Shown here: piece after piece, positions 10,410 to 23,137 of the stretch
How positions within the stretch are numbered: position 1 is the stretch's first letter
Layout of the letters: every line of letters starts with the position of its first letter
Assembly (NCBI GenBank): GCA_029962745.1
Contig: CM057157.1
Coordinates: forward strand, 22,934,088 to 22,998,087
Origin: Echinometra lucunter
Lineage: Eukaryota; Echinodermata; Echinoidea; Camarodonta; Echinometridae
Reading direction: 5' to 3'
Length of the DNA: 64,000 nucleotides
Notes under the pieces: model-generated
Seen by the model: only the letters and a program-made list of their open reading frames with translations
Databases searched by the model: none
What the model was told of the DNA's origin: nothing
Program-made: the position numbers and the translations under genes

Positions 10410-12464
10410 GTATGCACTACATCATTTTCTACTTTTTTGTTTTTAAAGAGAAGCTGAATTCTGGGAATTGTGAAAAAAATATATATATATTTTTTTTGCT
10501 TTCTTGTCATTTTCATCTCATTTTGGAATGATATCGTAACAGAAATATTCCTTGAAAAGGATCGCTCTTCAAATGCCCTCATATTCAAGTTGTGCCCCAT
10601 CCCCCCCCCCCCAAAAAAAAACCCAGCAGGAGTGTTAGTCCCGAACGCTTGTATGTAGTCCCATGTACCCACTTCATTGTGCAGTGCATGTGCTCTTCAG
10701 TACAACCAAGGTTTCTTTCACATCATGTTGACAATTTCCAAAAACCTCGGGGTATACAGCAATTTTATGGTAATCAACCTTTTCCCCTGCTTTGAAACTT
10801 TTTCTTTCACATTTTATTGCATTACAGAACTCAAGTTTATCTTTAATCTGTCGGGTTGTTACGACCTTTTTGTCATGATCATGTATTACTTCCTGGTAAT
10901 TCTCCAGTAGGAGGGTTGTATGTAGACTTAGGGATCTTTTGCTCATGAAACTTTCTCTTTGATTTCAGTAGGTTGGTAAGGCCTTCTGGCAGTAGCTTTT
11001 AATAACTGTGAGGAGGTTCACGTACATAACAAACACTTCAATGGTTAACTTGTTTTGATCCATTAAGTGTTGGATTATTTACGCGGTTCTATGTTCAAGC
11101 ACATGTTCACATGACCACAATTACAAGAAAGAGTGACATGTTTTCGATCTTTTAAGTGGCAGATAGGATGACTGAATAATTATGTTTCACTAACCGGAAC
11201 CGATTCTGCATGTATTTCTACCATTATTGAAACTAAAGATAGGCCCAAGAAACCTGAGGGTTTTTTCATTTATTTATTATTTTTTTATCCTTAGTTGATA
11301 TTGAATGAAAGATTATAAAGTTGTTAATTTTTTTCTATTTGATTTTTTTTAAAGATACCTTAGTAGATATTGAATTGAAAAGGTTATAAAGTTGGGCAAC
11401 TGTTTAAAGAGTGTGACAAAGCATGGTGAAAACAATAATTGGCCAAAATTCAATGTTTTGGTTGCTTTTTTGCAGTTTTACTTTTAATGACTAGTTTTAG
11501 TTCTGTTTTATGTCTTGAAAAGATGCTTGTATGAGCACTGAATGTTATGTGTATTTTGATATCTTGATTTTGTGTGAAGTTTTATACCATCTGATTTCTG
11601 GTGTGCATGTGTGTGTGACAAAATAGTTCTAAACACTTTGTTTTAAAGGAAATTTGAGGGGAAAATGGTCATTGGCAAAATAGTTCTAAACACTTTATTT
11701 TAAAGGAAAATTTGAGGGGAAATGGTCATTGGTCACATATATCAATAATGATTATAAAATAGAGAGGTGAATAAACCACAATTACTATAATTCTGTATTT
11801 CCTTCTACCTTTCTTTTCATTTATTTTCCAATCCAAAACACAATTTCAACAGCAGCACACTAATGCTTTATCTTTACTATTCTACTGAATTCTTAATGAT
11901 TATCAGAGTACCCTTCGAAATGCTTTAACTGGGAAAACTAAAGCTTTAATGATGGAAAATTCAATTTTGTGGTAAAATCAAGGGGCCAATCAATAAAGCA
12001 ATTTGAGATATTCTCCTTCCCATTTTTGTTTTTTGTTTGTTTAAAATCTATTTATTGAGTGAGTTTTTACCTATGCATGTTCGTTCATTCCCACCACTCA
12101 CAGTGACAGCTACTCTTTCCAAGTTTACTATGGGCATTGCATCACGTCAGATTCATTTACATTTTTTGTAAAGGGGATCAAGAAATGCATGTTTTATTTG
12201 CTTATTATTTATTATATGATGTTTCAGGCTCTTCCAACATGCATGAGATTGCTTTCATTTCATTGTATTATATTTTTTTACCATCTTATGAAAAAGTGTC
12301 TCTTAAACTTGGTTACAGCAAGTGCTTTGTAGCTGCATGCTTTAGATATTTATTCTGAGCCATCAACATGAGAGGTTGTCCTCCTTCTCCTCCTCCTCCT
12401 CTCTCATCTGTTCTTCTCCTTCTGATGATCTCTATTCTCTTGGGTTATTCCATTCATCCTACAG
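10410..12464 (+). other. PTBP intron microexon-D, left copy
   Basis: Intron of about 2 kb with a C8A8-like run near 10603, two short tandem duplications (about 11287-11395 and 11619-11732), and a strongly CU-rich 3' end (12374-12464: CCTCCTTCTCCTCCTCCTCC and following UCUUCUCCUUCU). Confidence 0.6.
11619..11732. repeat. 57-bp tandem duplication in PTBP intron (left copy)
   Basis: Two adjacent units begin with caaaatagttctaaacactt and end in atggtcattgg. The same duplication is at 21921-22036 in the right copy, so it is a genuine feature of the locus rather than an assembly error. Confidence 0.75.
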
Positions 12465-12557
12465 GTGTGTACGGTGATGTGCAACGAGTCAAGATTCTGT
12501 ACGAGAAGCGCGATAATGCCTTGATACAGATGAGTGACCCGAACCAAGCTCAAACAG
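12465..12557 (+). CDS. PTBP1: PTBP exon D, left copy (RRM3 core with RNP1)
   Basis: Encodes [20 protein letters not shown] then [10 protein letters not shown], the central beta strands of RRM3. RNP1-like strand DNALIQM matches the vertebrate ENALVQM. Acceptor tcctacag ends at 12464 and donor gtatga starts at 12558. It enters in phase 1 and leaves in phase 1 (93 nt). Its sequence is identical in the right copy at 22772-22864. In this copy the next exon is missing because the contig ends at 12949. Confidence 0.93.
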
Positions 12558-12836
12558 GTATGAGGTCATAGTGGTATTGCAGATTTAGGTAGTTTTAAGA
12601 ACCAGTGATATTGCCAATGGTACTGTGGCATAATTGCATTGTTCTGACTGTGGTCTAAATGTGGTAGAGGTTTTACATATTTTAAGATGAATAGTGGGGT
12701 GGGAGGAAGGGATTGGGGGGGGGGGAGTGGATGTTTGTGGCTGTCAATCACACCTTCATGTCAGCTGTGTACTGAAGAGATCAGATTTTTACAATTCGTG
12801 ATTTATGGGATAATTTGGAATTAGACCAGGGCCCTG

Positions 12837-12949
12837 TAACACAAAGCTTACAGTTGATTGAGATTGATTTTTATGATTGATTGCACATAGTGATCAGTGC
12901 AGTCGGTCATAAAAAGCAATCCTACAATCAATTGCCAGCTAAGCTTTGT
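12837..12949. mobile_element. Foldback element truncated by contig end (left copy)
   Basis: The left arm CAGGGCCCTGTAACACAAAG is matched downstream by an inverted right arm that runs into the N gap. The complete element is at 23138-23277. The left contig stops inside the right arm. Confidence 0.6.
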
Positions 12950-13449
12950 NNNNNNNNNNNNNNNNNNNNNNNNNNNNNNNNNNNNNNNNNNNNNNNNNNN
13001 NNNNNNNNNNNNNNNNNNNNNNNNNNNNNNNNNNNNNNNNNNNNNNNNNNNNNNNNNNNNNNNNNNNNNNNNNNNNNNNNNNNNNNNNNNNNNNNNNNNN
13101 NNNNNNNNNNNNNNNNNNNNNNNNNNNNNNNNNNNNNNNNNNNNNNNNNNNNNNNNNNNNNNNNNNNNNNNNNNNNNNNNNNNNNNNNNNNNNNNNNNNN
13201 NNNNNNNNNNNNNNNNNNNNNNNNNNNNNNNNNNNNNNNNNNNNNNNNNNNNNNNNNNNNNNNNNNNNNNNNNNNNNNNNNNNNNNNNNNNNNNNNNNNN
13301 NNNNNNNNNNNNNNNNNNNNNNNNNNNNNNNNNNNNNNNNNNNNNNNNNNNNNNNNNNNNNNNNNNNNNNNNNNNNNNNNNNNNNNNNNNNNNNNNNNNN
13401 NNNNNNNNNNNNNNNNNNNNNNNNNNNNNNNNNNNNNNNNNNNNNNNNN
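12950..13449. other. 500-N assembly gap
   Basis: Exactly 500 undetermined bases. A round placeholder size suggests a scaffolding join of unknown length rather than a measured gap. The sequence on its right side begins with the same bases found at 3160. Confidence 0.98.
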
Positions 13450-15104
13450 CCCAACCATTTCCCTTCCGTTCTCATTTATAATTCACAGTGTCTGATACGA
13501 TGAGGGCAAGAATAGAAATAAAGGCTTATTGTCTGTAGCCTTTTTCAACTTGGCCTTTTGTAGTGAACAAGGCTATAGTTTTCTTTATATAGAGAGAGGA
13601 AAGAGGAAAAGCAATTACCCTTTTTTTTCCTCATGCAATTTCACAAATGGGAAGAGTATTGGAAATTCTGCATCCCATGGCCGTTACTATCACAAACCGC
13701 CGGCATGGTAGATCGGGGTACAGTTAGGGAGTGCAAATTGGCAACTCTTGGTAGAGTATCGTATGGAGCGTTTTGCTTTATTGCTCCTACTTTCCTTCAC
13801 CTTGCATGTTTCAGGATTAAAAGTGCTTGTTACTAATTAAGTACTACTGTCTCACAACGAGTTCAAGCACTTTAAAGACAAAAAAGTTGATGAAGCATTT
13901 CTGAAGCTTGTGCAGTTGTCATGACTACTACCCTTTAAGAGATGAAAAATTGAACAGCACAGTGGTAGAGAAAAGATCGAGTGGGAGAGGTTTTTTTTTA
14001 AATTGCTGTGTAGCTAATTCACTGACGATTGACAGTGTAATATTAGGCATGTGTTATTTCTTCAAAGAAATGCAATTTGAAAAAGAAAAAAATATAATAT
14101 CTTTCTTCTGAGAGCTCATGTTATATTTAATTTTTTTTTGCAAGGTGAGAAAAGAAGTCCATATAAACTAGTCTTTTACAGAACATTTCTACCACTGCGA
14201 ATTAAATCCTTCACTTTAATGCACAACTAGTTGAGCTTTGAGAATTCCAAGTTGGTGGAATATTGATGTCATTATCAATTCAAAGCTGAATGGCTTGTGT
14301 TTTTTTTAATGAATACATTTTATCCATTATTTATGAATTTTTTTCATTCACTGAAGCCCTAAGTACACTCATTATTCCATTACTACATTGATACGAGATC
14401 TTTGTCAACAAGACAAATAATGTAGTGCATGTTATGAGGAAAAATTTGTGCTTGTAGAATGCTTGACCCCCTGCTGTTTATTATGATGTAATGTTTTTTT
14501 TCATTAACAACAAGAAAATAAAGATCATTTTAAGGAAGACATTGCCCTGTTGTGTATGCATTGTGCTAACCTTCCACTTCTCCATTCTTCACTGTCTCTT
14601 TTGCTTTGGTCTCTTCATTTTGAGAGCAGTACTGCATGATGCTTGAAAGTCTCAGAAAGTGTACTTTAAGATGAGCTCTCGAAATGGAAGAAGGGAATAT
14701 GGATGACCAATCCATCAGAAGAAGGCTGGTTAAAGAAAGAAGGAAAGAAAAATAGAAGAGAAAGATTTGAAATTCTTGCCCAAGATTTGTTCTAATCACT
14801 CTGATGTTTGAAAGAGAAGCAAAATTAATATTTGATATCAAGATTTCTACTTGCTTGTATTTGTTTGCATTGATTGTTCTTGAGGGCCTCTGTTAAAGTG
14901 GTGAACACTGTATGGAAACAGACTTCTTTCTCCATGATCACATTGCAGAACTGCTCTTTGCATCACACACATTGCATTATGACACCCCCCTTCTTTCCAC
15001 CCCCCTCCCTTTTTTTATCGTTCAAAACCATGCCAGTCAGTCAATCATTTAAATGGTATTAACCCACTCTGTATGTTCCCTGTGTATACCCGCAACCATT
15101 GCAG

Positions 15105-15209
15105 GACTTGGTGGGGCAGCCGGCCTTATATCGCCTTATACACCGCAGGGCACACGCCTGCCCTTCGCCGGCACGACGCCGGTCTCGCTAGCGGGATACC
15201 CTCAAGCAG
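15105..15209 (+). CDS. PTBP1: PTBP exon B, right copy (linker)
   Basis: 105 nt, phase 1 to phase 1, between acceptor ttgcag and donor gtactt. It reads GLGGAAGLISPYTPQGTRLP then FAGTTPVSLAGYPQA plus G, a flexible Gly/Ala/Pro linker between RRM2 and RRM3. It joins exon C in frame (AGGVPGFPAGL). In vertebrates this linker is encoded partly by an alternatively spliced exon. Small indels separate it from the left copy, so residues 12-17 are uncertain. Confidence 0.9.
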
Positions 15210-18200
15210 GTACTTGGTTCACGTAATAATCAGTTTGTACAACCTTTCTCTCTTCTCTCTTGCACTTTCATGGTCTAGAGTTTAACATAACATAGAAAAT
15301 GGCCTGTGATCTTTACTGTCAACTTGCCGTCTTACCTTAGGGTCTCCATCTTCTGCAAGCCTGATCTTTGCTCTCTTCTTGGAAATGACAAAATTTGTAT
15401 CCTGATTTCTTTTTCCTGTTTGCCTGTGTGCGTGGATGTGGGAATTGGTGTCATCTTTGGACTTTCCTTGTCTTCTAAATTCAATTCATTGAAATCTTTT
15501 CCTTCTACAGCTCATGACAAGTTTCTTGTGCATTTCTTTCAGATGGACTTATCTTTCAAGTTACATGTAGTTTTAGTTTCATTGTTAACTTTCAATAACT
15601 TTCATTTTTATATTTGTTCATCTAAATTGGTTTATTCCTTTTTCTCTTTCTAGTAGCTGTCTTATCTACTTGGCTGCTTGTATATATGCTATGAGAGGGA
15701 ATTTCATCTTTACTTTAACAAACATAACCTATCTCTTCTTCAGTATTTAAACCAGTGAAGCACGATGATATTTCTTTCTCTAATTGTAGACCTGTTCTTT
15801 GCTGTCCTTTGCTGTGCAAGCCTCCTTTCTTCAGGGCTGTAATGCATATGGGTCACTTGTGGAACAGTAACAGTTTATGTCAAAGCTGTGATTTCTGATT
15901 AGCTCTTTGGTTATTGATTGATGTCCAAAAGCCCGTTAAAAAAAAAAAAAAAATACATGGGGTTGGTGTGGTTTTTTTCTTCATGCCTATCTGTTTATTT
16001 TTTTTTCATGTTTTCTCTTCTTATTTTTCTATCTGTGCGTCTATTCCATCCATCCTCACTGTCATGTTCTGTCTCTCTACGCATGCTTGTACTTTGTTTC
16101 TGTCTCCCCTGCTCTTGAAAGCTTTGTGTTCTTCCTTGTGTTTCTGCTCTATATCTGTCTGTATGTCTGTCTGCTAGACTCTCTGTCTGTCTCTCTTTCT
16201 TCTTCCTTCCCCCTCTCTCTCTCCTCTCTCTCTCTCTCTTCTAAACCCACTACTTACATGTAGAGGTACAGATTTATTCATTAATTAAGTTATAACAAAC
16301 TACATGTGGTATTCACTTTACTGAACCAACTTAATATTCCAGTATTCACTAATCATCACGTTCACCAACAAAATTACATTACCCACCCATACATACAGTA
16401 ACTCATAGACCTAATTTTTCCACATTTCAAGTCAGTAGCAGTCTCTGTCTGCTAGAGATGTAAGTCACTGGCCTACATGTAGATTTTAAAAGAAGTCTAG
16501 AAGATGTAAATACTGGACTCATATGAACCAACCATTCTAGGATGGACCAAAGGGTGGTGGAGGAAGTTGCATCTTTCAGAGTACTCATTAAGAAATTTCT
16601 CTTTACTCAATTTCCTTTCCTGTCTGTTTTAAGATTTCTCTTGATGCCTGGTAGATACACATACCTCCTCTTTCTTGCTGGTGGTTTTCTTTCCTCTTCA
16701 AAATCATCACAACCTCATCAGGATTTGGAAGATGGCCCACATAACCAAGCTTCCATTTTCCATGTTCTGTCCCCTTCTTCAATTGTATTCATGACGCCCA
16801 TTTACCAGCAGTCAACTATTAAAGTTGCTTTGCAATGACATTATTTTGGCAGTTACCCGTAGTTGTGAAGCAACTTCATTGTATCATTGCAGTGTTTTGA
16901 CTGTAGTGTAAATGATCCTATTATGCTTTCTCTTTGACTTTGTACAACTCTTGAATTGAAAATTGGTTTCCAACTTCAAATTTTCAGCTACTGTAGATAT
17001 TCTCTCCTCATATTTTCTTTTAGATACAGACTGTTCTCTCTTTGCCTTGTCGGTTCATTGATTATTTTTAAGTATAATATTTCTTTTCTTTCATGTGTGC
17101 TTAAAAATCTTCTTTTCACAAAGTAATTTCTTCATGTCCATACAATTTCATCTCATTTATCATTTGAATTTTTATCTCTCTGTAATGTTCTCAAACATGG
17201 ATTGCCTAATTTGGGAGGCTATTCCCCTTTATTTATCTCATGATGTCATCGTTGCCCTTTTCGCTTTCCATTTCTTTAAAAAAATGTCCCCCATTGCTGT
17301 GCCATGTTCATTTCAATCCCATGGTGTTTCGGTAATTGAAAGACCATTAAGTTGTCATTGTAATGTGACTCATATCAATCCCTTAATATCGCCGTGACAT
17401 TTGAAGAGGGCATCAGAAAAAATGAGCCAATTACTCTCTCTCCCCTGCCTCTTAACCTGTTGGCTACTGAATCTGGGTGGCCCTTGCATTAAGTCTCTGA
17501 AAATACAATAATTCAGTTAGTCAACAGGTTAATGTATATATGAAATGAAGAAAATATCTTTAGTCTGTTCTTTAGACATAAAAATGATTTGAAAATATTA
17601 TTAGACCCAGTACCTAGTTTGTATTTGAGTTACATTTTCCCCATTTAATTGAAAATATAATGTAAAATTATCTTCTTCTTTATTGTTAAACAGTTTCTCA
17701 TGCCAGGGTTGGTTTATGAATATATGCAAAGCAATATATCAATCTGCTGAGGGCTTGTAATATTACTGATTAGCTCGCCTGTAAATTAACATAAATTCCC
17801 AAGTCTATTTATTTCCCATTGTAATTCTAATTCTAATCTATATCTGTATAATCATCCAGCTTTGCACTAATTATTGCTGTGTCCCTAACCTGCAAATTTC
17901 CATTGGCTAAACCCCCGTGACTGCTGTATGCTTCATGTACTATTCTACCTAGCATAGCTTTTAATAAACTTTGACCTATGACCTTTGCATGCATTTCATC
18001 ACCTACCTATAATATTCTGCTCTCAGTTTAGATGTGATTTGAAAAGAATATGATTTTTGTGATAATGAAATATCTGAAATTGATTATTATCATGCAGAAT
18101 ATCCAATTGAAATTTGTTATTAGGAAATTGTCAGTGTACCAACCTTTCAAAAATTTATAGACATGTGTCATTACATAACAAAGCTGAATCATCTATATAT

Positions 18201-18865
18201 CTGTAGATCTGATAAGAGGTACAGTGTGCTTTTCGAAATGTCCTTTCAATGAAAATTGTTAAGTAACTGCAAGGTGAAAAAGGGATTGTTACCCAGTATC
18301 CAAAATGAAATTACATATAGATCAGATAAGATCTGGTCCAAACATGTAAATTTGTTTGTATTAATGTATGGCCTGGTAAAGCCCTTTCATACTAGGCTCT
18401 AGGCTCTAATACTCAGGTAAAGTTGAGTATTAGTTGTTATTTTTGTTTGTTTATGAAAAAGAAATATCGATAGATATTTTTGAAGGAATTTTTTTTCTTT
18501 TTCTGATCAGATAAGTTCATGTAGTTGTTGGGTAAAAATTCACCGGTCAATAAATTGAACGTGTGAGTGACTGGAGGTTATGTGGTTAGACCGCATCATG
18601 TTTGTAGGAAAATGTTATAGACTTGAATGTGATAATTGTTGCTGTGTTAGACCCTGGCTTGCCTCAGTATTGGCAGGGGAAAAACATGTAGATGTCTTGT
18701 ATGAAAGAAATGTTGAATTGTCTCAGGTGCTCTTGAATATATAATGCAAGGCTACTGCAGCATTTATTGCTGTTTTATGCCAATCTGACCACACCCCTTT
18801 TTCTTACCCTTGTCTGACCACACCCTATATCTTACCCCCCTCATCTCCCCTTTCTTGACCAACAG
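15210..18865 (+). other. PTBP intron B-C, right copy
   Basis: Equivalent to 4928-8596, with the CU-rich tract at about 16150-16240 and the TTAA-flanked mini element at 17456-17528. No exon was recognised. Confidence 0.6.
17456..17528. mobile_element. TTAA-flanked inverted-repeat mini element (right copy)
   Basis: Right-copy counterpart of 7177-7251, with TTAA at 17452-17455 and 17529-17532 and the same CCTGTTGGCTA.../...TAGTCAACAGG ends. Confidence 0.6.
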
Positions 18866-18999
18866 GAGGTGTGCCTGGTTTCCCCGCTGGTCTCTCTGCC
18901 TTACCCCATGCTGCTGCAGCCGCCCCAGGGACTCAGGCTCCCTGGCAGTACATGCCGACGGGAACCTCAGTCCTCCTTGTTAGCAATTTAACACCAGAG
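18866..18999 (+). CDS. PTBP1: PTBP exon C, right copy (linker end and RRM3 RNP2 strand)
   Basis: 134 nt, phase 1 in and phase 0 out, acceptor accaacag and donor gtaagc. It reads GGVPGFPAGLSALPHAAAAA, then PGTQAPWQYMPTG, then TSVLLVSNLTPE. VLLVSN is the RNP2 strand of RRM3 (vertebrate NSVLLVSNLNPE). The alanine run resembles the AAAAAAAG stretch of vertebrate PTBP1 before RRM3. This copy reads straight through, unlike 8597-8729. Confidence 0.95.
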
Positions 19000-20670
19000 G
19001 TAAGCGCAGAGTGTGAGAGAGAGAAGGAGGAGAGAGGAGAAAGAGAAAAGAAGGTAGAGGATTAGCGGCAAAAAGAGAGAAAGCTTTGTTTAATATGCTA
19101 GGGTAAACTGTGCATTTTCATGTGTGTGTGTGTGTGGTGTGTGTGTGGTACTATTGAATTACGAGTGGAATGAGTGATGTAAACAAAGATGTAACAAGAT
19201 CCTATGAGTATGCTCATCTAAACATGTACATGTAGAGAATTGTGCAGCACAGTACTTTTTAGGGCATCATGGGGGCAGGGTGGGGGGGGGGGGGTGAGGC
19301 TGTATATAAGGTTCATGGTAGAGGTGAATTTTCTGTTTTTTGAAGAATCAATCAACTTTTCCTTTTTTTTTTTTTTTTTTTTGGCCCAGGTACAAATTTT
19401 TGGCAGAATTAGCTGCCATCACAATTTTAGGCCAGTTCATTGATATGATATAAACATTTTACATATTTCACGTGAAATGAATGTTAGCTATTTGGAAAAG
19501 ATGGCAATTTCGTAACCTTCGATGACATCATACAATAACAAACATTTATGATCATAGTTAGATTTAATTAGAGAGATGTAGCAATTGCAGCAGATATAGA
19601 TCAGTTCAAATTCTTCTTTTATATTATTTGTTTGAACTAACAAACATCTATACGGATGTACATATAGCTAAAGGAAAAATAGTAGCCAATGCAGCTTTAA
19701 ATCTTTCTTTTCCCGTTGTATATTATGGTAGTGTTTATTTTCTTATCAGATATTTTCCCCCCTTTTTTTCCTGCCTGTCACCCTAAAAGTCTACTGTAGA
19801 GCAAGATGGCTTTTTTTTTTCTCCAATCATCTTGTATCCTCTTGGTAATTAGTTTGATTTCAAACAAGAAGGACACGAAACACTATGTACAGAAATTATA
19901 TGAAGCTTTTCTCATTTTCCCTCATGAGAAGTCTCCTGTGCATGTTTGTTGAAGACTTGTGTCTTTTCAGGTTTTATGCAAAAAACCATTGCCATTTCTT
20001 CTCATTTTTAATCATACAGTATTCAGTATAATTTTATGACAATAATGGAAAATCTGTCTTTATCTTTCTACTTAGATATTTAAATTTCATGTGATTAAAA
20101 TGGAATTGCAAAGATGTTGAGTTTATCAGATTTACATTCCGATGGGAAAATGTGATATACTCCTCTTCTTTCTTTAAATTATAGAAGAGATTGTACTTTG
20201 CATGGTAAAACCATTTTCTTGTATCCCTGACCTGAACAGATAATTATTGCTATTTTATTTCTTGGTGTTAGGTCTTGCTTATTTCTCTCAAAATGTAATG
20301 GACTTTAGTATTATGTATATGATGGGCATTTTCCCTTCATCACTTCAACTTTTTTTTTTGTATTTCTTTCTCAAATCCAAACTTCAGCATCTGACTCTGA
20401 TAATCTGTAACTTCTCTCTTTCAATTAAGACAAATCCGAGAGATAGAGAGAGAAAAACCATATTGTTACAAGCAAGTTTTTCAATTTCAATCATATGTAT
20501 ATTATATTGTCTATATTTATTATTTTATTTTAAATTCACATTTTCTTCTCTCTTCTTTCTCCCTCCAATAAAACAAAAACAAACAAAAAACCTCTCGTCT
20601 GTTCTTCTGTCGATCTTCATCCGTTCGCTGTGCCTTCTCCGCTGTTGCATCCTTCAACTTCCGCATATAG
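19000..20670 (+). other. PTBP intron C-microexon, right copy
   Basis: Equivalent to 8730-10375, including a GT microsatellite near 19122-19147, a poly-G run near 19281-19293, and the CU-rich region before the microexon (20540-20670). Confidence 0.6.
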
Positions 20671-20704
20671 CTGGTCACGCCTCAGGCCCTCTTTACCCTT
20701 TTTG
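20671..20704 (+). CDS. PTBP1: PTBP 34-nt microexon, right copy
   Basis: Identical to 10376-10409: LVTPQALFTLF plus one base of Gly, with acceptor atatag and donor gtatgc. Skipping would place a TGA at 22829-22831 in exon D. Its identity between copies whose neutral sequence differs fits either selection or chance over so short a stretch. Confidence 0.93.
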
Positions 20705-22771
20705 GTATGCACTACATCATTTTCCTACTTTTTGTTTTTAAAGAGAAGCTTGAATTCTGGGAATTGTGAAAAAATATATATATATTTTTTTTGCTTTCTT
20801 GTCATTTTCATCTCATTTTGGAATGATATCGTAACAGAAATATTCCTTGAAAAGGATCGCTCTTCAAATGCCCTCATATTCAAGTTGTGCCCCATCCCCC
20901 CCCCCCCAAAAAAAAAACCCCAGCAGGAGTGTTAGTCCCGAACGCTTGTATGTAGTCCCATGTACCCACTTCATTGTGCAGTGCATGTGCTCTTCAGTAC
21001 AACCAAGGTTTCTTTCACATCATGTTGACAATTTCCAAAAACCTCGGGGTATACAGCAATTCTATGGTAATGAACCTTTTCCCCTGCTTTGAAACTTTTT
21101 CTTTCACATTTTATTGCATTACCAGAACTCAAGTTTATCTTTAATCTGTCGGGTTGTTACGACCTTTTTGTCATGATCATGTATTACTCCTGGTAATTCT
21201 CCAGTAGGAGGGTGTATGTAGACTTAGGGATCTTTTGCTCATGAAACTTTCTCTTTGATTTCAGTAGGTTGGTAAGGCCTTCTGGCAGTAGCTTTCTAAA
21301 TAACTGTGAGGAGGTTCACGTACATAACAAACACTTCAATGGTTAACTTGTTTTGATCCATTAAGTGTTGGATTATTTACACGGTTATCATGTTCAAGCA
21401 CATGTTCACATGACCACCATTACAAGAAAGAGTGACATGTTTTCGATCTTTTAAGTGGCAGATAGGATGACTGAATAATTATGTTTCACTAACCGGAACC
21501 GATTCTGCATGTATTTCTATCATTATTGAACTAAAGATAGGCCAAGAAACCTGAGGGTTTTTTCATTTATTTATTATTTTTTTATACCTTAGTTGATATT
21601 GAATTGAAAAGATTATAAAGTTGTTAATTTTTTTCTATTTGATTTTTTTAAAGATACCTTAGTAGATATTGAATTGAAAAGGTTATAAAGTTGTGCCAAC
21701 TGTTTAAAGAGTGTGACAAAGCATGGTGAAAACAATACATTGGCCAAAATTCAATGTTTTTGTTGCTTTTTTGCAGTTTTACTTATTAATGACTAGTTTT
21801 AGTTCTGTTTTATGTCTTGAAAAGATGCTTGTATGAGCACTGAATTTTATGTGTATTTTGATATCTTGATTTTTGTGTAAGTTTTATACCATCTGATTTC
21901 TGTGTTGCATGTGTGTGTGACAAAATAGTTCTAAACACTTTGTTTTAAAGGAAAATTTGAGGGGAAAATGGTCATTGGCAAAATAGTTCTAAACACTTTA
22001 TTTTAAAGGAAAATTTGAGGGGAAAATGGTCATTGGTCACATATATCAATAATGATTATAAAATAGATAGGTGAATAAACCACACATCTACTATAATTCT
22101 GTATTTCCTTCTACCTTTCTTTTCATTTATTTTCCAATCCAAAAACACAATTTTCAAAAGCAGCACACTAATGCTTTATCTTTACTATTCTACTGAATTC
22201 TTAATGATTATCAGAGTACCCTTCGAAATGCTTTAACTGGGAAAACTAAAGCTTTAATGATGGAAAATTCAATTTTGTGTTAAAATCAAGGGGCCAATCA
22301 ATAAAGCAATTTGAGATATTCTCCTTCCATTTTTGTTTTTTGTTTGTTTAAAATCTTTTATTGAGTGAGTTTTACCTATGCATGTTCGTTCATTCCACAC
22401 TCACAGTGACAGCTACTCTTTCCAAGTTTACTATGGGCATTGCATCACGTCAGATTCATTTACATTTTTGTAAAGGGGATCAAGAAATGCATGTTTTATT
22501 TGCTTATTATTTATTGATATGATGTTTCAGGCTCTTCCAAACATGCATGAGATTGCTTTCATTTCATTGTATTATATATTTTTTACCATCTTTATGAAAA
22601 AGTGTCTCTTAAACTTGGTACAGCAAAGTGCTTTGTAGCTGCATGCTTTAGATATTTTATTCTGAGCCATCAACATGAGAGGTTGTCCTCCTTCTCCTCC
22701 TCCTCCTCTCTCATCTGTTCTTCTCCTTCTGATGATCTCTATTCTCTTGGGTTATTCCATTCATCCTACAG
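20705..22771 (+). other. PTBP intron microexon-D, right copy
   Basis: Equivalent to 10410-12464, with the tandem duplications at about 21585-21695 and 21921-22036 and the CU-rich 3' end at 22681-22771. Confidence 0.6.
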
Positions 22772-22864
22772 GTGTGTACGGTGATGTGCAACGAGTCAAG
22801 ATTCTGTACGAGAAGCGCGATAATGCCTTGATACAGATGAGTGACCCGAACCAAGCTCAAACAG
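22772..22864 (+). CDS. PTBP1: PTBP exon D, right copy (RRM3 core)
   Basis: Identical in coding to 12465-12557. From this copy the reading frame continues through donor gtatga to exon E at 23422, completing RRM3. Phase 1 in and phase 1 out. Confidence 0.95.
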
Positions 22865-23137
22865 GTATGAGGTCATAGTGGTATTGCAGATTTAGGTAGT
22901 TTTAAGAACCAGTGATATTGCCAATGGTACTGTGGCATAATTGCATTGGTCTGACTGTGGTCTAAATGTGGTAGAGGTTTTACATATTTTAAGATGAATA
23001 GTGGGGTGGGGGAGGAAGGGATTGGGGGGGGGGGGGAGTGGATGTTTGTGGCTGTCAATCACACCTTCATGTCAGCTGTGTACTGAAGAGATCAGATTTT
23101 TACAATTCGTGATTTATGGGATAATTTGGAATTAGAC

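Larger units (their letters stand above)
3160..12949. repeat. Left copy of the ~9.8 kb duplicated block (end of left contig)
   Basis: From cccaaccatttcccttccgt at 3160 to the last base before the N gap, this block is collinear with 13450-23263. Differences are scattered and mostly single-base indels in homopolymers, with some substitutions. It contains PTBP exons B, C, the microexon and D. The right edge is the contig end, and the block's start matches the first bases after the gap. That geometry is expected of an unmerged contig overlap or of two haplotypes placed in series. Confidence 0.93.

Noticed and set aside
12881..13503. Long ORFs spanning the N gap on both strands
   Set aside because: They exist only because undetermined bases are read as non-stop codons.
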